DNA from: Natronosporangium sp035305625
GTDB lineage: Bacteria; Actinomycetota; Actinomycetes; Mycobacteriales; Micromonosporaceae
Direction of reading: 5' to 3'
Assembly: GCA_963809545.1 (NCBI GenBank)
Contig: CAWEKD010000007.1
Location: 434,001-498,000 of the forward strand
Length of the DNA: 64,000 nt
The notes under the pieces: generated by a model
What the model was told of the DNA's origin: nothing
Seen by the model: the letters and a program-made list of their open reading frames with translations, nothing else
The model's database searches: none
In this document: positions 17,686 through 26,223 of the stretch, piece after piece
Numbering within the stretch: position 1 is the first letter of the stretch
How the letters are laid out: the number at the start of each line of letters is the position of its first letter
Position numbers and translations under genes: made by a program

Positions 17686-17722
17686 GGGTGAGCGAGCCAG
17701 ACCTCACAGGGTGAGCGAGCCA
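17686..17722 (+). repeat. Two 14-bp direct repeats upstream of nadA (possible operator)
   Basis: GGGTGAGCGAGCCA occurs at 17686-17699 and again at 17709-17722, a 23-bp period (about two helical turns). The copies lie about 50-85 bp before the nadA start and just upstream of TTGAAG (17732-17737). The position suits a repressor of NAD synthesis, but no known motif was recognised. Confidence 0.5.
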
Positions 17723-17769
17723 CCTCACAACTTGAAGAAAGTTCCCCTCTGGTGTGCCATGATGTGCCC

Positions 17770-18933
17770 GTGACTTGGGTGGAACCATCCCATACCGCCA
17801 CCGCTCTGTTGCTGCTCGGCCGAGGCAGCGATCCTGCCAGTGAACGCGGGGTCGAGTGCCCGGGTGCGTTGCCCTCACCCAGTGATCCGGATCTCGTCGA
17901 GCGGGCCCGCGCCGCCAAAGCCGCCCTCGGCGACCGGGTGTTCGTGCTCGGCCACCACTACCAGCGCGACGAAGTCATCCAGTTCGCTGACGTGACCGGG
18001 GATTCCTTCAAGCTGGCGCAGCAGGCCGCGGCCCGGCCGGAAGCGGAGTGGATCGTCTTTTGTGGCGTGCACTTCATGGCCGAGTCGGCCGACATCCTCA
18101 CCGGCGACCATCAGCGGGTGGTCCTACCTGACATGGCGGCCGGTTGCTCCATGGCGGACATGGCGGCGCTGTCCCAGGTGGAGGATGCCTGGCAGCGGCT
18201 GACCGAGCTCGGGCTGGCCGACTCGACCGTACCGGTGACCTACATGAACTCCTCTGCGGACATCAAGGGGTTCGTGGGCCGGCACGGTGGGCTGGTGTGC
18301 ACCTCGTCCAACGCCCGGCGGGCGCTGGAGTGGGCCTATCAGCGGGGAGAACGGGTGCTGTTCCTCCCCGACCAGCATCTGGGCCGCAACACCGCGGTAC
18401 GGGAACTGGGCTTCGACCTGACCGACTGCGCACTGTGGGATCCCCACAAGCCAGGGGGTGGCCTGACCGACCAACAGGTACGGCAGGCGCGGATGCTGCT
18501 GTGGCGTGGGCACTGCTCGGTGCACGGCAGGTTCACTCTGGACTGTGTCCAGGAGGTCCGGGAGCGGGTACCGGGCGTAAACGTACTGGTGCACCCGGAG
18601 TGCCGTTACGAGGTGGTCGCCGCGGCTGACTACGTCGGCTCCACCGAGAAAATCATCCAGACCGTGGCGGCGGCCCCCGCCGGCTCGGCGTGGGCGATCG
18701 GGACCGAGTTGAACCTGGTGCGGCGCCTGGCCCACCAGCACCCCGACAAGCAGGTCATGTTCCTGGACCGCACCGTGTGCTACTGCTCGACCATGAACCG
18801 GATCGACCTGCCGCACCTGGTGTGGGCGCTGGAGGAGCTGGCCGCCGGCCGGGTGGTCAACCAGATCACGGTGGATCCGGTCACCGCCGAGTACGCCCGC
18901 CAGGCGCTGGACCGGATGCTGGCGTTGCCGTAG
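17770..18933 (+). CDS. nadA: Quinolinate synthase
   Basis: 387 residues from the GTG at 17770. It condenses iminoaspartate with dihydroxyacetone phosphate to quinolinate in de novo NAD synthesis and carries an oxygen-labile 4Fe-4S cluster. Family motifs: GHHYQRDEVIQFADVTGDS, CGVHFMAESADIL, DMAAGCSMADM, YMNSSADIKG, HPECRYEV and CYCSTMN; the conserved Cys residues are present. An earlier in-frame GTG (17752) exists; 17770 is preferred because it gives the family-like start (protein VTWVEPSHTATALLL) and lies 6 nt after a CATGAT -10-like hexamer. nadB and nadC are not adjacent in the window. Tandem repeats upstream suggest regulation. Confidence 0.92.
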   Translation: MTWVEPSHTATALLLLGRGSDPASERGVECPGALPSPSDPDLVERARAAKAALGDRVFVLGHHYQRDEVIQFADVTGDSFKLAQQAAARPEAEWIVFCGVHFMAESADILTGDHQRVVLPDMAAGCSMADMAALSQVEDAWQRLTELGLADSTVPVTYMNSSADIKGFVGRHGGLVCTSSNARRALEWAYQRGERVLFLPDQHLGRNTAVRELGFDLTDCALWDPHKPGGGLTDQQVRQARMLLWRGHCSVHGRFTLDCVQEVRERVPGVNVLVHPECRYEVVAAADYVGSTEKIIQTVAAAPAGSAWAIGTELNLVRRLAHQHPDKQVMFLDRTVCYCSTMNRIDLPHLVWALEELAAGRVVNQITVDPVTAEYARQALDRMLALP

Positions 18934-19181
18934 GTCCCGGAGCCGGCCGCTTCTGGCGGAGCTCCTCGGCCAGGCGCCGCCCGCGGTTCCGGCGACCGGA
19001 TGGCACGCCGCTAGCAGCCAGGACGGTGGTCCTGCCCACAAATCCCGCCGGCCTCACCCGGTTGGGCATTGGTCGGCGACCATCGGCAATGCGGTGTCGA
19101 CCGGCTGGCTATGCTCAGCCACCGACACGACCACAATTCACTTCCTGGGGCCGCGTGCCCCGATGGGCTGGAGGTTGCCCA

Positions 19182-20510
19182 ATGCGCACACCATCGGCGG
19201 ACCCACTGACGGTCTATGGCGGCACTCCCCTGCACGGCGAGATTCGCGTGCGGGGTGCCAAGAACCTCGTCACCAAGGCGATGGTGGCGGCCCTGTTGGG
19301 TGACGCCCCGAGCCGGTTGTACGACGTGCCCCGGATCCGGGATGTGGAAGTGGTCCGGGATCTGCTGGCGCTGCACGGTGTGCGGGTGTACGAGGAGGAC
19401 GGCGCGCTCGTGCTCGATCCGGCCAACGTGGAGCGTGCCGCGGTGGACGAGATCAACGTGCATGCGGGCTCCAGCCGGATCCCGATTCTGTTCTGTGGGC
19501 CGCTGCTGCACCGGCTGGGGCAGGCGGTGATCCCGGACCTGGGTGGCTGCCACATCGGCCCGCGCCCGATCGACTTCCACCTGCAGGCGCTGCGGCAGTT
19601 CGGCGCGGTGGTGGACAAGACCGAGACCGGGCTGCACCTGTCGGCGCCCAATGGGCTGCAGGGCACCAAGGTGTCCCTGCCCTACCCCAGTGTCGGGGCC
19701 ACCGAACAGGTACTGCTGACCGCGGTCAAGGCGCGGGGGGTCACCGAGCTGAGCAACGCCGCGGTCGAGCCGGAGATCATTGACCTGATCTGTGTGCTGC
19801 AGAAGATGGGCGCGATCATCACGGTGCACACCGACCGGGTGATCGAGATCGAAGGGGTGGAGCGGCTGGGTGGGTTCAACCACCGGCCGATCCCGGACCG
19901 GATCGAGGCGGCCAGCTGGGCGGCGGCGGCGTTGGCCACCGGCGGGGACATCACGGTCCGGGGCGCCCGGCAGGTCGACATGATGACCTTCCTGAACGTG
20001 TTCCGCTCGGTGGGGGGCAGCTACGAGGTCGACGACTCCACCGACGGCGGGATCCGGTTCTGGCACCCGGGTGGGGAGCTACGGGCCACGGCGCTCGAGA
20101 CCGGGGTGCACCCGGGGTTCATGACCGACTGGCAGCAGCCGATGGTGGTGGCGCTCACGCAGGCGCGGGGGCTGTCGATCCTGCACGAGACCGTGTACGA
20201 GCAGCGGCTCGGCTACACCAAGGCGCTGAACCAGATGGGGGCCACCATCCAGGTCTACCGCAACTGCCTGGGGGGCACTCCGTGCCGGTTCGGGCGGCGC
20301 AATTTCCACCATTCGGCGGTGATCGCGGGCCCGGCCAAGCTGCAGGGGACTGACCTGGAGATCCCGGACCTGCGGGCGGGATTCAGCCACGTGATCGCCG
20401 CCTTGGCCGCCGAAGGCACCTCCCGGGTGTACGGGGTCGACCTGATCAACCGGGGGTACGAGGACTTCGAGGACAAGCTGGCCGCGTTGGGGGCGCGGGT
20501 CGAGCGCTGA
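19182..20510 (+). CDS. murA: UDP-N-acetylglucosamine 1-carboxyvinyltransferase
   Basis: 442 residues. It adds enolpyruvate from PEP to UDP-GlcNAc, the first committed step of peptidoglycan synthesis. The start MRTPSADPLTVYGG has GGAGGTTG upstream. Motifs include RVRGAKNLVTKAMVAALL (substrate Lys/Asn), LGGCHIGPRPIDFH (loop with the catalytic Cys), and GFMTDWQQPMVVALTQA. The loop residue is Cys, whereas M. tuberculosis MurA has Asp, which gives fosfomycin resistance (family knowledge); this enzyme would be expected to be fosfomycin-sensitive. The 248-bp gap before it has only a TATGCT -10-like hexamer (19110-19115) and no other feature I can support. Confidence 0.92.
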   Translation: MRTPSADPLTVYGGTPLHGEIRVRGAKNLVTKAMVAALLGDAPSRLYDVPRIRDVEVVRDLLALHGVRVYEEDGALVLDPANVERAAVDEINVHAGSSRIPILFCGPLLHRLGQAVIPDLGGCHIGPRPIDFHLQALRQFGAVVDKTETGLHLSAPNGLQGTKVSLPYPSVGATEQVLLTAVKARGVTELSNAAVEPEIIDLICVLQKMGAIITVHTDRVIEIEGVERLGGFNHRPIPDRIEAASWAAAALATGGDITVRGARQVDMMTFLNVFRSVGGSYEVDDSTDGGIRFWHPGGELRATALETGVHPGFMTDWQQPMVVALTQARGLSILHETVYEQRLGYTKALNQMGATIQVYRNCLGGTPCRFGRRNFHHSAVIAGPAKLQGTDLEIPDLRAGFSHVIAALAAEGTSRVYGVDLINRGYEDFEDKLAALGARVER

Positions 20511-20629
20511 GCAGCCGGGTCGAGCCGATTGCCGGGCTGTCCGCGGGTGTCCCCGATGCCACGATGTGCCCACGGTTTGGCCGGGGTTGCCCACGGCTGG
20601 CGAGGAGGTCGCCCGCCGGGCGGGTCGGC

Positions 20630-20635
20630 TAGGCT
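20630..20635 (+). promoter_or_regulatory. -10 element of leaderless DUF3043 gene
   Basis: TAGGCT with 6 nt to the GTG at 20642; no Shine-Dalgarno at the GTG. Confidence 0.5.
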
Positions 20636-20641
20636 TGGCGC

Positions 20642-21315
20642 GTGGCATCACTGTTCCGTCGCAAGTCCGGGGTGGTCGAGGAGCCGGTGACCGAGCCGGT
20701 GCAGGAGCCGGAGCCGGAGTCGTCGCAGGAGGCGCGCCGGCCGAAGGGCTACACCCCGAGCAAGAAGGAGCGGGGGGTCGTCACCCCTAAGCGGCCCAGT
20801 CCGCGGGTGCGCCGCCCCGACGCGCAGCCGGTCAGCCGGTCCGGCCCGCAAGGCGATGACCAAGGAGGAGCGGCGGGCGCTGCGGGAGGAGCGGCGGGAG
20901 CGCCGCCGGGAGATCACCGAGGGCATGCGCCGCGGGGACCCGAGGTACCTCGACCGCCCGCGACCGGGGGCCGGAGCGGGCGCTGGCGCGGGACATGGTG
21001 GACCGGCGCCGTACGGTCGGCACCTGGTTCTTCGGCGGTGCGCTGGTGGTGCTGCTCGGCTCCTCGCCCGGCATGCCCGAGCCGGTCCGTCTGGCCGCCA
21101 ACATGCTGTGGGCGCTGCTGGCCGTCGCGGTGATCGTCGGACAGCGTGCTTGCTGTGCCGGACGCTCAAGCGGCTGGTGCGGCGAGCGGTTCCCGAACAC
21201 CGAGGAGCGGATGGGCTCGCTCTACTTCTACGTGGTCATGCGGGCGATCACGTTCCGCCGGATGCGCATCCCGGAGCCCCGGGTGGAACCCGGTCGACCC
21301 GGGTCTGAGCGCTGA
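20642..21315 (+). pseudogene. DUF3043 family membrane protein, frameshifted as read
   Basis: A conserved actinobacterial protein of unknown function. The N-terminus MASLFRRKSG is followed by an acidic stretch, PKGYTPSKKERGVVTPKRPSP, a very basic helix (RRALREERRERRREITEGM), RGDPRYLDR, DMVDRRRTVGTWFFGGA and two membrane helices, ending NTEERMGSLYFYVVMRA and ITFRRMRIPEPRV. The pieces are in three frames; at least three or four single-base indels are implied between 20835 and 21200. Adjacency to murA is common in Micromonosporaceae (recalled, not checked). The function is not known; the topology suggests a cytoplasmic charged domain tethered to the membrane. Confidence 0.72.
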
Positions 21316-21321
21316 CGCGGG

Positions 21322-21649
21322 TCAGGGCACGCCGAGCAGGCGCAGCCCGGCCGCGGTGGCCGCGGCGGCGAGCACGACCACGGCGAACGGCAGCCGGCGC
21401 CAGGCCAGCACCACCCCGACCAGCACGCCGGCCGGGCGGGCCACCCCGGCCGACCTCTCCCGCCTCGGTGAGCGCGGCGGTGCCGCCAGCGCCGCGAGCA
21501 GTGCCACCGCCGCCAGCGGCAGCAACCGCCCGCACCGGCTCGGGCAGGGTGATCCGTCCGGCCAGCGCCACGCCGGCCAGCCGCAGCAGGTAGGTCGCCG
21601 ACGCGCCAGCACCGTCACCACGGTCAGCCATGCACCCGCTCACGGTCAT
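21322..21649 (-). pseudogene. azlD: AzlD-type branched-chain amino acid exporter small subunit, frameshifted as read
   Basis: About 105 residues with several membrane helices. Segments ATYLLRLAGVALAGRITLPEP, LLPLAAVALLAALAA, GVARPAGVLVGVVLAWRRLPF and AAGLRLLGVP match AzlD/YgaH. The ATG at 21649 has GGAGGGG upstream and overlaps the azlC stop (ATGA). Two to four single-base indels are needed (near 21480, 21530, 21600 and 21630). With AzlC it would export branched-chain amino acids or related compounds. Confidence 0.65.
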
Positions 21650-22344
21650 CGCTCCCCTCCCGGTCCGTCGCCGCAGCGCGACGAGCGGCGACCAGCCCGA
21701 GCAACGCCAGCAGCACCGGCACCCCGGCGGGCAGCAACGGGGTGGTGAGCAGCGCTACCACGGCCGCCGACCAGCGCGACCCGGCGGGTGGTCGGGTCCC
21801 GCAGGCTCGGCATCAGCAGCGCGAACAGGCCGGCGGGGAAGGCGGCGTCCAGCCCGAGCACGGCCGGGTCCGCGACCGCCCCGCCCAGCCGCCACGCCGA
21901 CGCGGTGCCGACGTTCCAGGTCACGAACAGGGTCACCCCGGTGAGCCAGTACGCCGCGCCGCCGCCGTCGCGGGTCGGACTGCGCCAGCGCGAACGCCAC
22001 CGACTCGTCGATCAGCAGGTGGCTGCCGAGCAGCCGGGTGGGCCAGCGGCGGCCCGACCACGTCCGCGACCGCGAACCCGAACGGCAGGTGGCGGGCGTT
22101 GAGCAGCAGTCCGCCGAGCACCGCCCCGACCGGGCTGCCGGCGGCCAGCAGTCCGACCGCCATGAACTGCGAGCCGCCGGCGAACACCACCATCGACATC
22201 ACCAGCGACCAGCCAGGCCGGGCAGCGCCGGCTCGCGACCGCGATCGCGCCGAACGAGACCCCGATGAACGCCGACTGCGACGGCCGAGCGCGGCGATGT
22301 CGCGCAGCAGCGCCCGGTCGATGGTTCGGCTAGAGCGTCCCCAC
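21646..22344 (-). pseudogene. azlC: AzlC-type branched-chain amino acid exporter large subunit, frameshifted as read
   Basis: Segments in different minus frames give FIGVSFGAIAV-like sequence, then SMVVFAGGSQFMAVGLLAAG, NARHLPFGFAVADV, a SHLLIDESVAFALAQ-like stretch, LFVTWNVGTASAWRLG and PAGLFALLMPSLRDPTTRR, the usual order in AzlC/YgaZ. Several single-base indels separate them between 21745 and 22335. The start is most likely the GTG at 22344, just after an operator-like inverted repeat. It is divergent from an XRE-cupin regulator, a common arrangement for regulated exporters. Like its neighbours it is probably intact in the organism. Confidence 0.65.
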
Positions 22345-22345
22345 G

Positions 22346-22390
22346 GTTCGATATAGTGAACGACAGCCGGAGCCGTTCGTCAAACCGAAC
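22346..22390. promoter_or_regulatory. Two operator-like inverted repeats between azlC and the XRE-cupin regulator
   Basis: GTTCGATATAGTGAAC (22346-22361) and GTTCGTCAAACCGAAC (22375-22390) are both 16 bp of the form GTTCG-N6-YGAAC, with starts 29 bp apart. The first overlaps the likely azlC promoter (TATATC on the minus strand) and the second lies before the regulator start. They are the best candidates for binding sites of the adjacent XRE protein. Confidence 0.55.
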
Positions 22391-22411
22391 AAGCTAGGCC
22401 ACGGAGTGAAC

Positions 22412-22987
22412 ATGCCACCAGCACGAATGCGTCCTCCCCGCACGCCACTGATCGCCGCCGCGCTGCGCCGGGAGCGGGAGCGGGCCGGCCTGAGCCTGAC
22501 CGAGCTGGCGCGGCGCGCCGGCCTGGCCAAGTCGACTCTGTCCCAACTGGAGGCCGGCACCGGCAATCCCGAGCGTGGAGACGCTGTGGGCGCTTGGCGG
22601 TCGCGCTGGGCGTGCCGTTCAGCCAGCTGGTCGCCGCCCCGCCGCCGCCGGTGCAGGTGATCCGGGCGGGCGAGGGCCCGCGGCTCCACTCCGAACAGCG
22701 CCGACTTCGTCGGCACCCTGCTCGCCGCCGGCTCCCGCCACGCGCGCCGGGACCTCTACCTCATCGAACAGGGGCCGGTACGGCCCGCGAGGCGGTGCCG
22801 CACATCCCCGGCACGGTCGAGCATGTGGTGGTGCGGCGCCGGCCACCTGCGGGCCGGGCCGGTGGACGTCACCGGTCGAGCTGCGGCCGGGCGACTACGC
22901 CACGCTTCCCCGGCGACGTGCCGCACCGCTACGAGGCGCTTGGCCGCCGGCACCTGGGCAGTGCTAATCATGGAACACCCACAGTGA
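22412..22987 (+). pseudogene. XRE-family transcriptional regulator with cupin domain, frameshifted as read
   Basis: About 190 residues: an N-terminal helix-turn-helix (RRERERAGLSLTELARRAG, LAKSTLSQLEAGTGNP) and a C-terminal cupin sensor (VEHVVVR, ELRPGDYATFPGDVPHRYEA after frame correction). Extra or missing bases near 22569, 22592, 22690, 22775, 22838 and 22905 break the frame. The ATG at 22412 has GGAG upstream. Proteins of this build usually repress or activate an adjacent transporter in response to a small ligand; here the divergent azlCD genes are the obvious target. Confidence 0.7.
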
Positions 22988-23255
22988 GCATCGCGAATAG
23001 GTAGTGGACCTCCCCGCCAAGGCGGCAGGCCTTGTCCGAACCAGACATATGTGGCAAGCTGATCGCCTTGGTAGCCGGCCCCCACCCTGCCGGCACCAGC
23101 TGCCACCGCGCACCGTACGGGAGCGGCGTAGGGACCCCCGACGACCGTGTCGATGATCGCTCTGGCGACGGTAGCCTGAGGTAGGTCGCACTAGCGGCGG
23201 CATCCCGCACGCCGCAATGCGGTGAGGGTGCGGATGGATACAAGGAGGTTGCCTG
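22988..23255 (+). other. Non-coding gap before the Pro-rich TPR-WG gene
   Basis: No open frame with actinobacterial codon use is seen on either strand. A 6-bp hairpin (23018-23023/23029-23034) could end the regulator transcript. A TAGCCT hexamer lies near 23173 and a palindromic ACATATGT near 23046. No RNA gene was recognised. Confidence 0.4.
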
Positions 23256-23399
23256 GTGTCGTGGGCCGCCGTGGCAGTACCGAAGCCCACGCCGTACCCT
23301 CCATGCGAACCGCCGTTATGGACAGATGATGCTGTCCGTTCGGGTAGTGGTGTGTCGCTGATGTTTCCTGGCGTAGGGGAGGTGGCTCCGCGTGAGTGA
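23256..23399 (+). CDS. Possible 47-residue small ORF coupled to the following gene
   Basis: A GTG at 23256 is preceded by an almost perfect Shine-Dalgarno (AAGGAGGT, 6 nt away), the best in this part of the window. The frame gives 47 residues (start MSWAAVAVPKPTPYPPCEP) and ends in a TGA that overlaps the next gene's start by 8 nt (GTGAGTGA). Against it, third-position GC is only about 60 percent, far below the neighbours. It could be a leader ORF that couples translation, or the ribosome site could be chance. No family was recognised. Confidence 0.35.
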   Translation: MSWAAVAVPKPTPYPPCEPPLWTDDAVRSGSGVSLMFPGVGEVAPRE

Positions 23400-26136
23400 C
23401 GACGCCTGGCGTCGGCGGCAGCCAGCCGACCCGACGGAGGAGAACGCGCTGACGGATCCCGGCCGCTCGCTGCCGGCGCCCCCCGGAGCGGGAGCGGCTC
23501 CTGGTGGTGCGCCGGTGCCGCCTCCGCGCTCGGCCCCACCCACCAGCGGCCCTCCCCCGCATTACCGGCCGGCGTCCGCCGTGCCCGGGCCGTACCCACC
23601 CGGGCCGGCGCCACATGACCCGACCCGGCCCGGCCCTCACTATCCGCGGCCGCCGCATCCCCGGCCACCGCACTCCGGGACACCACCCCACCCGGGGCAG
23701 CCACCCACCCGACCCGCTCCTCCCCTCTCCCCACCTCCGGGGCGGACCGGGGCCCCGCCTGGGGCGCCGCACGCCGCTCCGCGGCCCGTCGCCCCACCGC
23801 CCGGGACACCGCCGCGACCACCTGCGCCCCCGCCGGCCGGTGCCGGCGGCCAGCGACACCGGCCCGCCCCCGTCTCTCCCGGGCAGCCGGTCCCACCGGG
23901 CCCGTATCCGGGCCCCGCGGGACCGCCCTACCCGGGGTATCCCCGTCCCGGGCCCGCCCACCCCGGGCGGCCCTACCCGGGACCACCGGTGCCACCCGCC
24001 GGGTCGCCCCCGCCGGGCCCAAGTTCCGGGGTGCCATATCCCCGGCCCCCGCAGCCGGGAGCGCCCGCTGGAATTCCCCACGGCGGGCCACCGCCCCCTG
24101 GTCCGATGCCTCCTGGGCACCCCCACGCGGGGCCACCGCACCCGCGGTCGGCGCCGCCCCTGCCCGGAGGAACGCCGCCCGGTGCTGGTCGACCGGCTCC
24201 TCCCCCACCCGGGCGACCGGGACCGCCGCTGGTTCCGCGACCGCTGGAGCGGGCGTCCCGGATGGGGCCGCCGGCGCCTCCACCGGGGGCACCCGGGCCG
24301 GTGGCGCCATCCAGTCCACCCGGACCGGTACCGCCCGCTGGGGCACCGGGCCAGCCGACGACGGCCCCGGCGCCCACCACGTCAAGTTCCGTTACCCCTC
24401 ATTCACCATTGCCACCGAACAACTCCATGCCGACCCCCGAGCCTGTGAGTCCCCCTCCGATGGCCAACCGTCCACAGTCGCCTGCAGCCGATCCGGCTCC
24501 CGCTCCCGGGTCGCCGGTCGCTCCCAGCTCGCCCGCGCCGACCTCTCCGGCAGCGGCGAGCCCCGGCGCCCCTCCCCCGAGCCGAGGCACCACCGACACG
24601 GTCCGGCCGCCCTCCGGCCCGGCCGCCGGGGCCGCCACCGCCCTGTCCGCCCCGACCATGCTCACCCCGGTGGTGATACCGGGGCAGCGTCCGGGCGCTC
24701 CCCCACCCGGGGCGCCCACCTCCGGGGCGCCCGGGGCCGCCGCGTCGCCGGACTCGGCGACCGCACCGAGCGGCGACTCACCCGAGTCCGGAGCGGACAC
24801 CCCGGATGAGACCGCGAGCACCGAAGACCAACGGCCCGACCCGGAGCAGGTGCTGGCCAACTACAAGTGGCGGTTCCACCACGAAACCCTGCGAGAGATC
24901 GTGGAGGATCCGGATGAGCTGCGCGACCTGCGGGACCAGCTGACCGCCAAACTGGAGGGTGCCACCGACAACGCCACCCGGGCGCGGTTGCTGAGCCTGC
25001 GGGCGGTCGTTTCCCGGATCCTCGGCGAGTTGAACAAGGCATTGGCCGACGCCAAGTTGGCGTTGGCGCACGCGGAGGCCACCGGGCAGTTGCGCCGGAT
25101 CGCGATCGCGCAGGCGCGGCTGGCGCATGTGCTGCAGTGGCGGGGAGACTTCGCCGAGGCCGATCGGCTGTTCGCCTTGGCCAACTCCCCCGAGCTACCC
25201 GACCGGCTGCGGGCGACCATGCACGAGCACGCCGGCCGCTCCTGCTACGACCAAGGCCGATACATCGAAGCGTGCCTCCACTTCGAGCGGTCACTGGATC
25301 TCCGGAAAGTGGAGGATCCAGATTTGATCGAACGCACCGACCTCGCACTGCAGGCGGTCGCCCGTAAGGTCGCCGAGCACGGGATCGGCCCGTACCCCCG
25401 CACCATGGAGGAGATCCTGCAGCTGCACCGGCCGCCCACCCCGACGTTCGACGAGGAGGTCGGCGCCTGGGGGTACGCCGACAAGGACGGCAACATGGTG
25501 ATTCCACCCCAGTACGCCGACGCGCAACCATTCCGGGACTCGGTGGCCTGGGTACGCCGTCCGGAGCATGAAACCTGGGAACTGATCGATGAGAGCGGCC
25601 AGCAGCTGATCGACGCCAGCGCCGGGTGGTACGGGGTCGGCTCCTTCTCCGAAGGGCTGGCGTGGGTCTCCCGGGACGGTGTCGGCAACTGGATCGCGAT
25701 CGACAAGAGCAACCGGGTGGTGATCTCCACCGGGTTCGACGACGTCCGGCCGTTCCGCCGCGGGGTGGCTCCCGTCCGCCGGGGCCGGTGGGGGGCGGTG
25801 GACAACACGGGTCGTGTGCTGCTGCCGTTCCAGTACCTCAGCTACTCCACCGCGCTGACCGACGGTCGTTACATTGACGGCTTCACCGATGAGGGATTGG
25901 CGATCGTGGACACCCCCCAGGGCAAGGGGGTGGTGGACCGCAACGGCCGGGTGATCGTTCCGCCCGGTCACCCGAACCTGGTGATCCACCCGGTGGCGTT
26001 CCTGATCAGCGGCCCGAACGGGTGGGGGGCGCTGGACCGCCGGGGACGGCCGCTGATCGACCCGGAGCTGCCCAGCCGGCTGGCGGTCATCGAGCAGATC
26101 GACCGGATGTTGGCGGACACCAAACCGGTGCTGTGA
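23392..26136 (+). CDS. Pro-rich, TPR and WG-repeat protein
   Basis: 914 residues in three parts. Residues 1 to about 480 are a disordered Pro/Gly/Ala tract rich in PPG and PG pairs. About 484-660 is helical with TPR-like pairs (EQVLANYKWRFHHET, ALADAKLALAHAEATGQL, ADRLFALANSPELP, YIEACLHFERSLDL). About 683-895 holds WG (KWG) repeats: WGYADKDGNMVIPPQYADAQPF, then SFSEGLAWVSRDG, GRWGAVDNTGRVLLPFQY and NGWGALDRRGRPLID. No signal peptide or membrane helix is seen, so it is probably cytoplasmic. TPR and WG repeats suggest protein-protein scaffolding; the role is unknown. The GTG start has its own GGGGAGGTGG. A terminator follows. Confidence 0.85.
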   Translation: MSDDAWRRRQPADPTEENALTDPGRSLPAPPGAGAAPGGAPVPPPRSAPPTSGPPPHYRPASAVPGPYPPGPAPHDPTRPGPHYPRPPHPRPPHSGTPPHPGQPPTRPAPPLSPPPGRTGAPPGAPHAAPRPVAPPPGTPPRPPAPPPAGAGGQRHRPAPVSPGQPVPPGPYPGPAGPPYPGYPRPGPAHPGRPYPGPPVPPAGSPPPGPSSGVPYPRPPQPGAPAGIPHGGPPPPGPMPPGHPHAGPPHPRSAPPLPGGTPPGAGRPAPPPPGRPGPPLVPRPLERASRMGPPAPPPGAPGPVAPSSPPGPVPPAGAPGQPTTAPAPTTSSSVTPHSPLPPNNSMPTPEPVSPPPMANRPQSPAADPAPAPGSPVAPSSPAPTSPAAASPGAPPPSRGTTDTVRPPSGPAAGAATALSAPTMLTPVVIPGQRPGAPPPGAPTSGAPGAAASPDSATAPSGDSPESGADTPDETASTEDQRPDPEQVLANYKWRFHHETLREIVEDPDELRDLRDQLTAKLEGATDNATRARLLSLRAVVSRILGELNKALADAKLALAHAEATGQLRRIAIAQARLAHVLQWRGDFAEADRLFALANSPELPDRLRATMHEHAGRSCYDQGRYIEACLHFERSLDLRKVEDPDLIERTDLALQAVARKVAEHGIGPYPRTMEEILQLHRPPTPTFDEEVGAWGYADKDGNMVIPPQYADAQPFRDSVAWVRRPEHETWELIDESGQQLIDASAGWYGVGSFSEGLAWVSRDGVGNWIAIDKSNRVVISTGFDDVRPFRRGVAPVRRGRWGAVDNTGRVLLPFQYLSYSTALTDGRYIDGFTDEGLAIVDTPQGKGVVDRNGRVIVPPGHPNLVIHPVAFLISGPNGWGALDRRGRPLIDPELPSRLAVIEQIDRMLADTKPVL

Positions 26137-26146
26137 CCTCGCTGCT

Positions 26147-26178
26147 CCGTCGGCGGGGCGGGTCCGCCCCGCCGACGG
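26147..26178 (+). terminator. Terminator after the TPR-WG gene
   Basis: A 15-bp perfect stem (26147-26161/26164-26178) with a minimal loop, 10 nt after the stop codon. Confidence 0.75.
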
Positions 26179-26210
26179 ATCGGGCTGCGCCCGCCCCGCA
26201 CCCGGCTGGT

Positions 26211-26216
26211 TAGGGT
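26211..26216 (+). promoter_or_regulatory. -10 element of leaderless aldo-keto reductase gene
   Basis: TAGGGT with 7 nt to the ATG at 26224; no Shine-Dalgarno. Confidence 0.5.
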
Positions 26217-26223
26217 CAGATGC

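Noticed and set aside
17577..17918. 113-codon minus-strand frame over the nadA start and repeat region
   Set aside because: It overlaps the nadA promoter and the glycerate kinase start and has no conserved features.
23500..24500. Repetitive CCGGGG/CCACC-type sequence that could suggest a repeat array or CRISPR
   Set aside because: It is coding for an irregular Pro/Gly tract with no fixed repeat length and no spacers.
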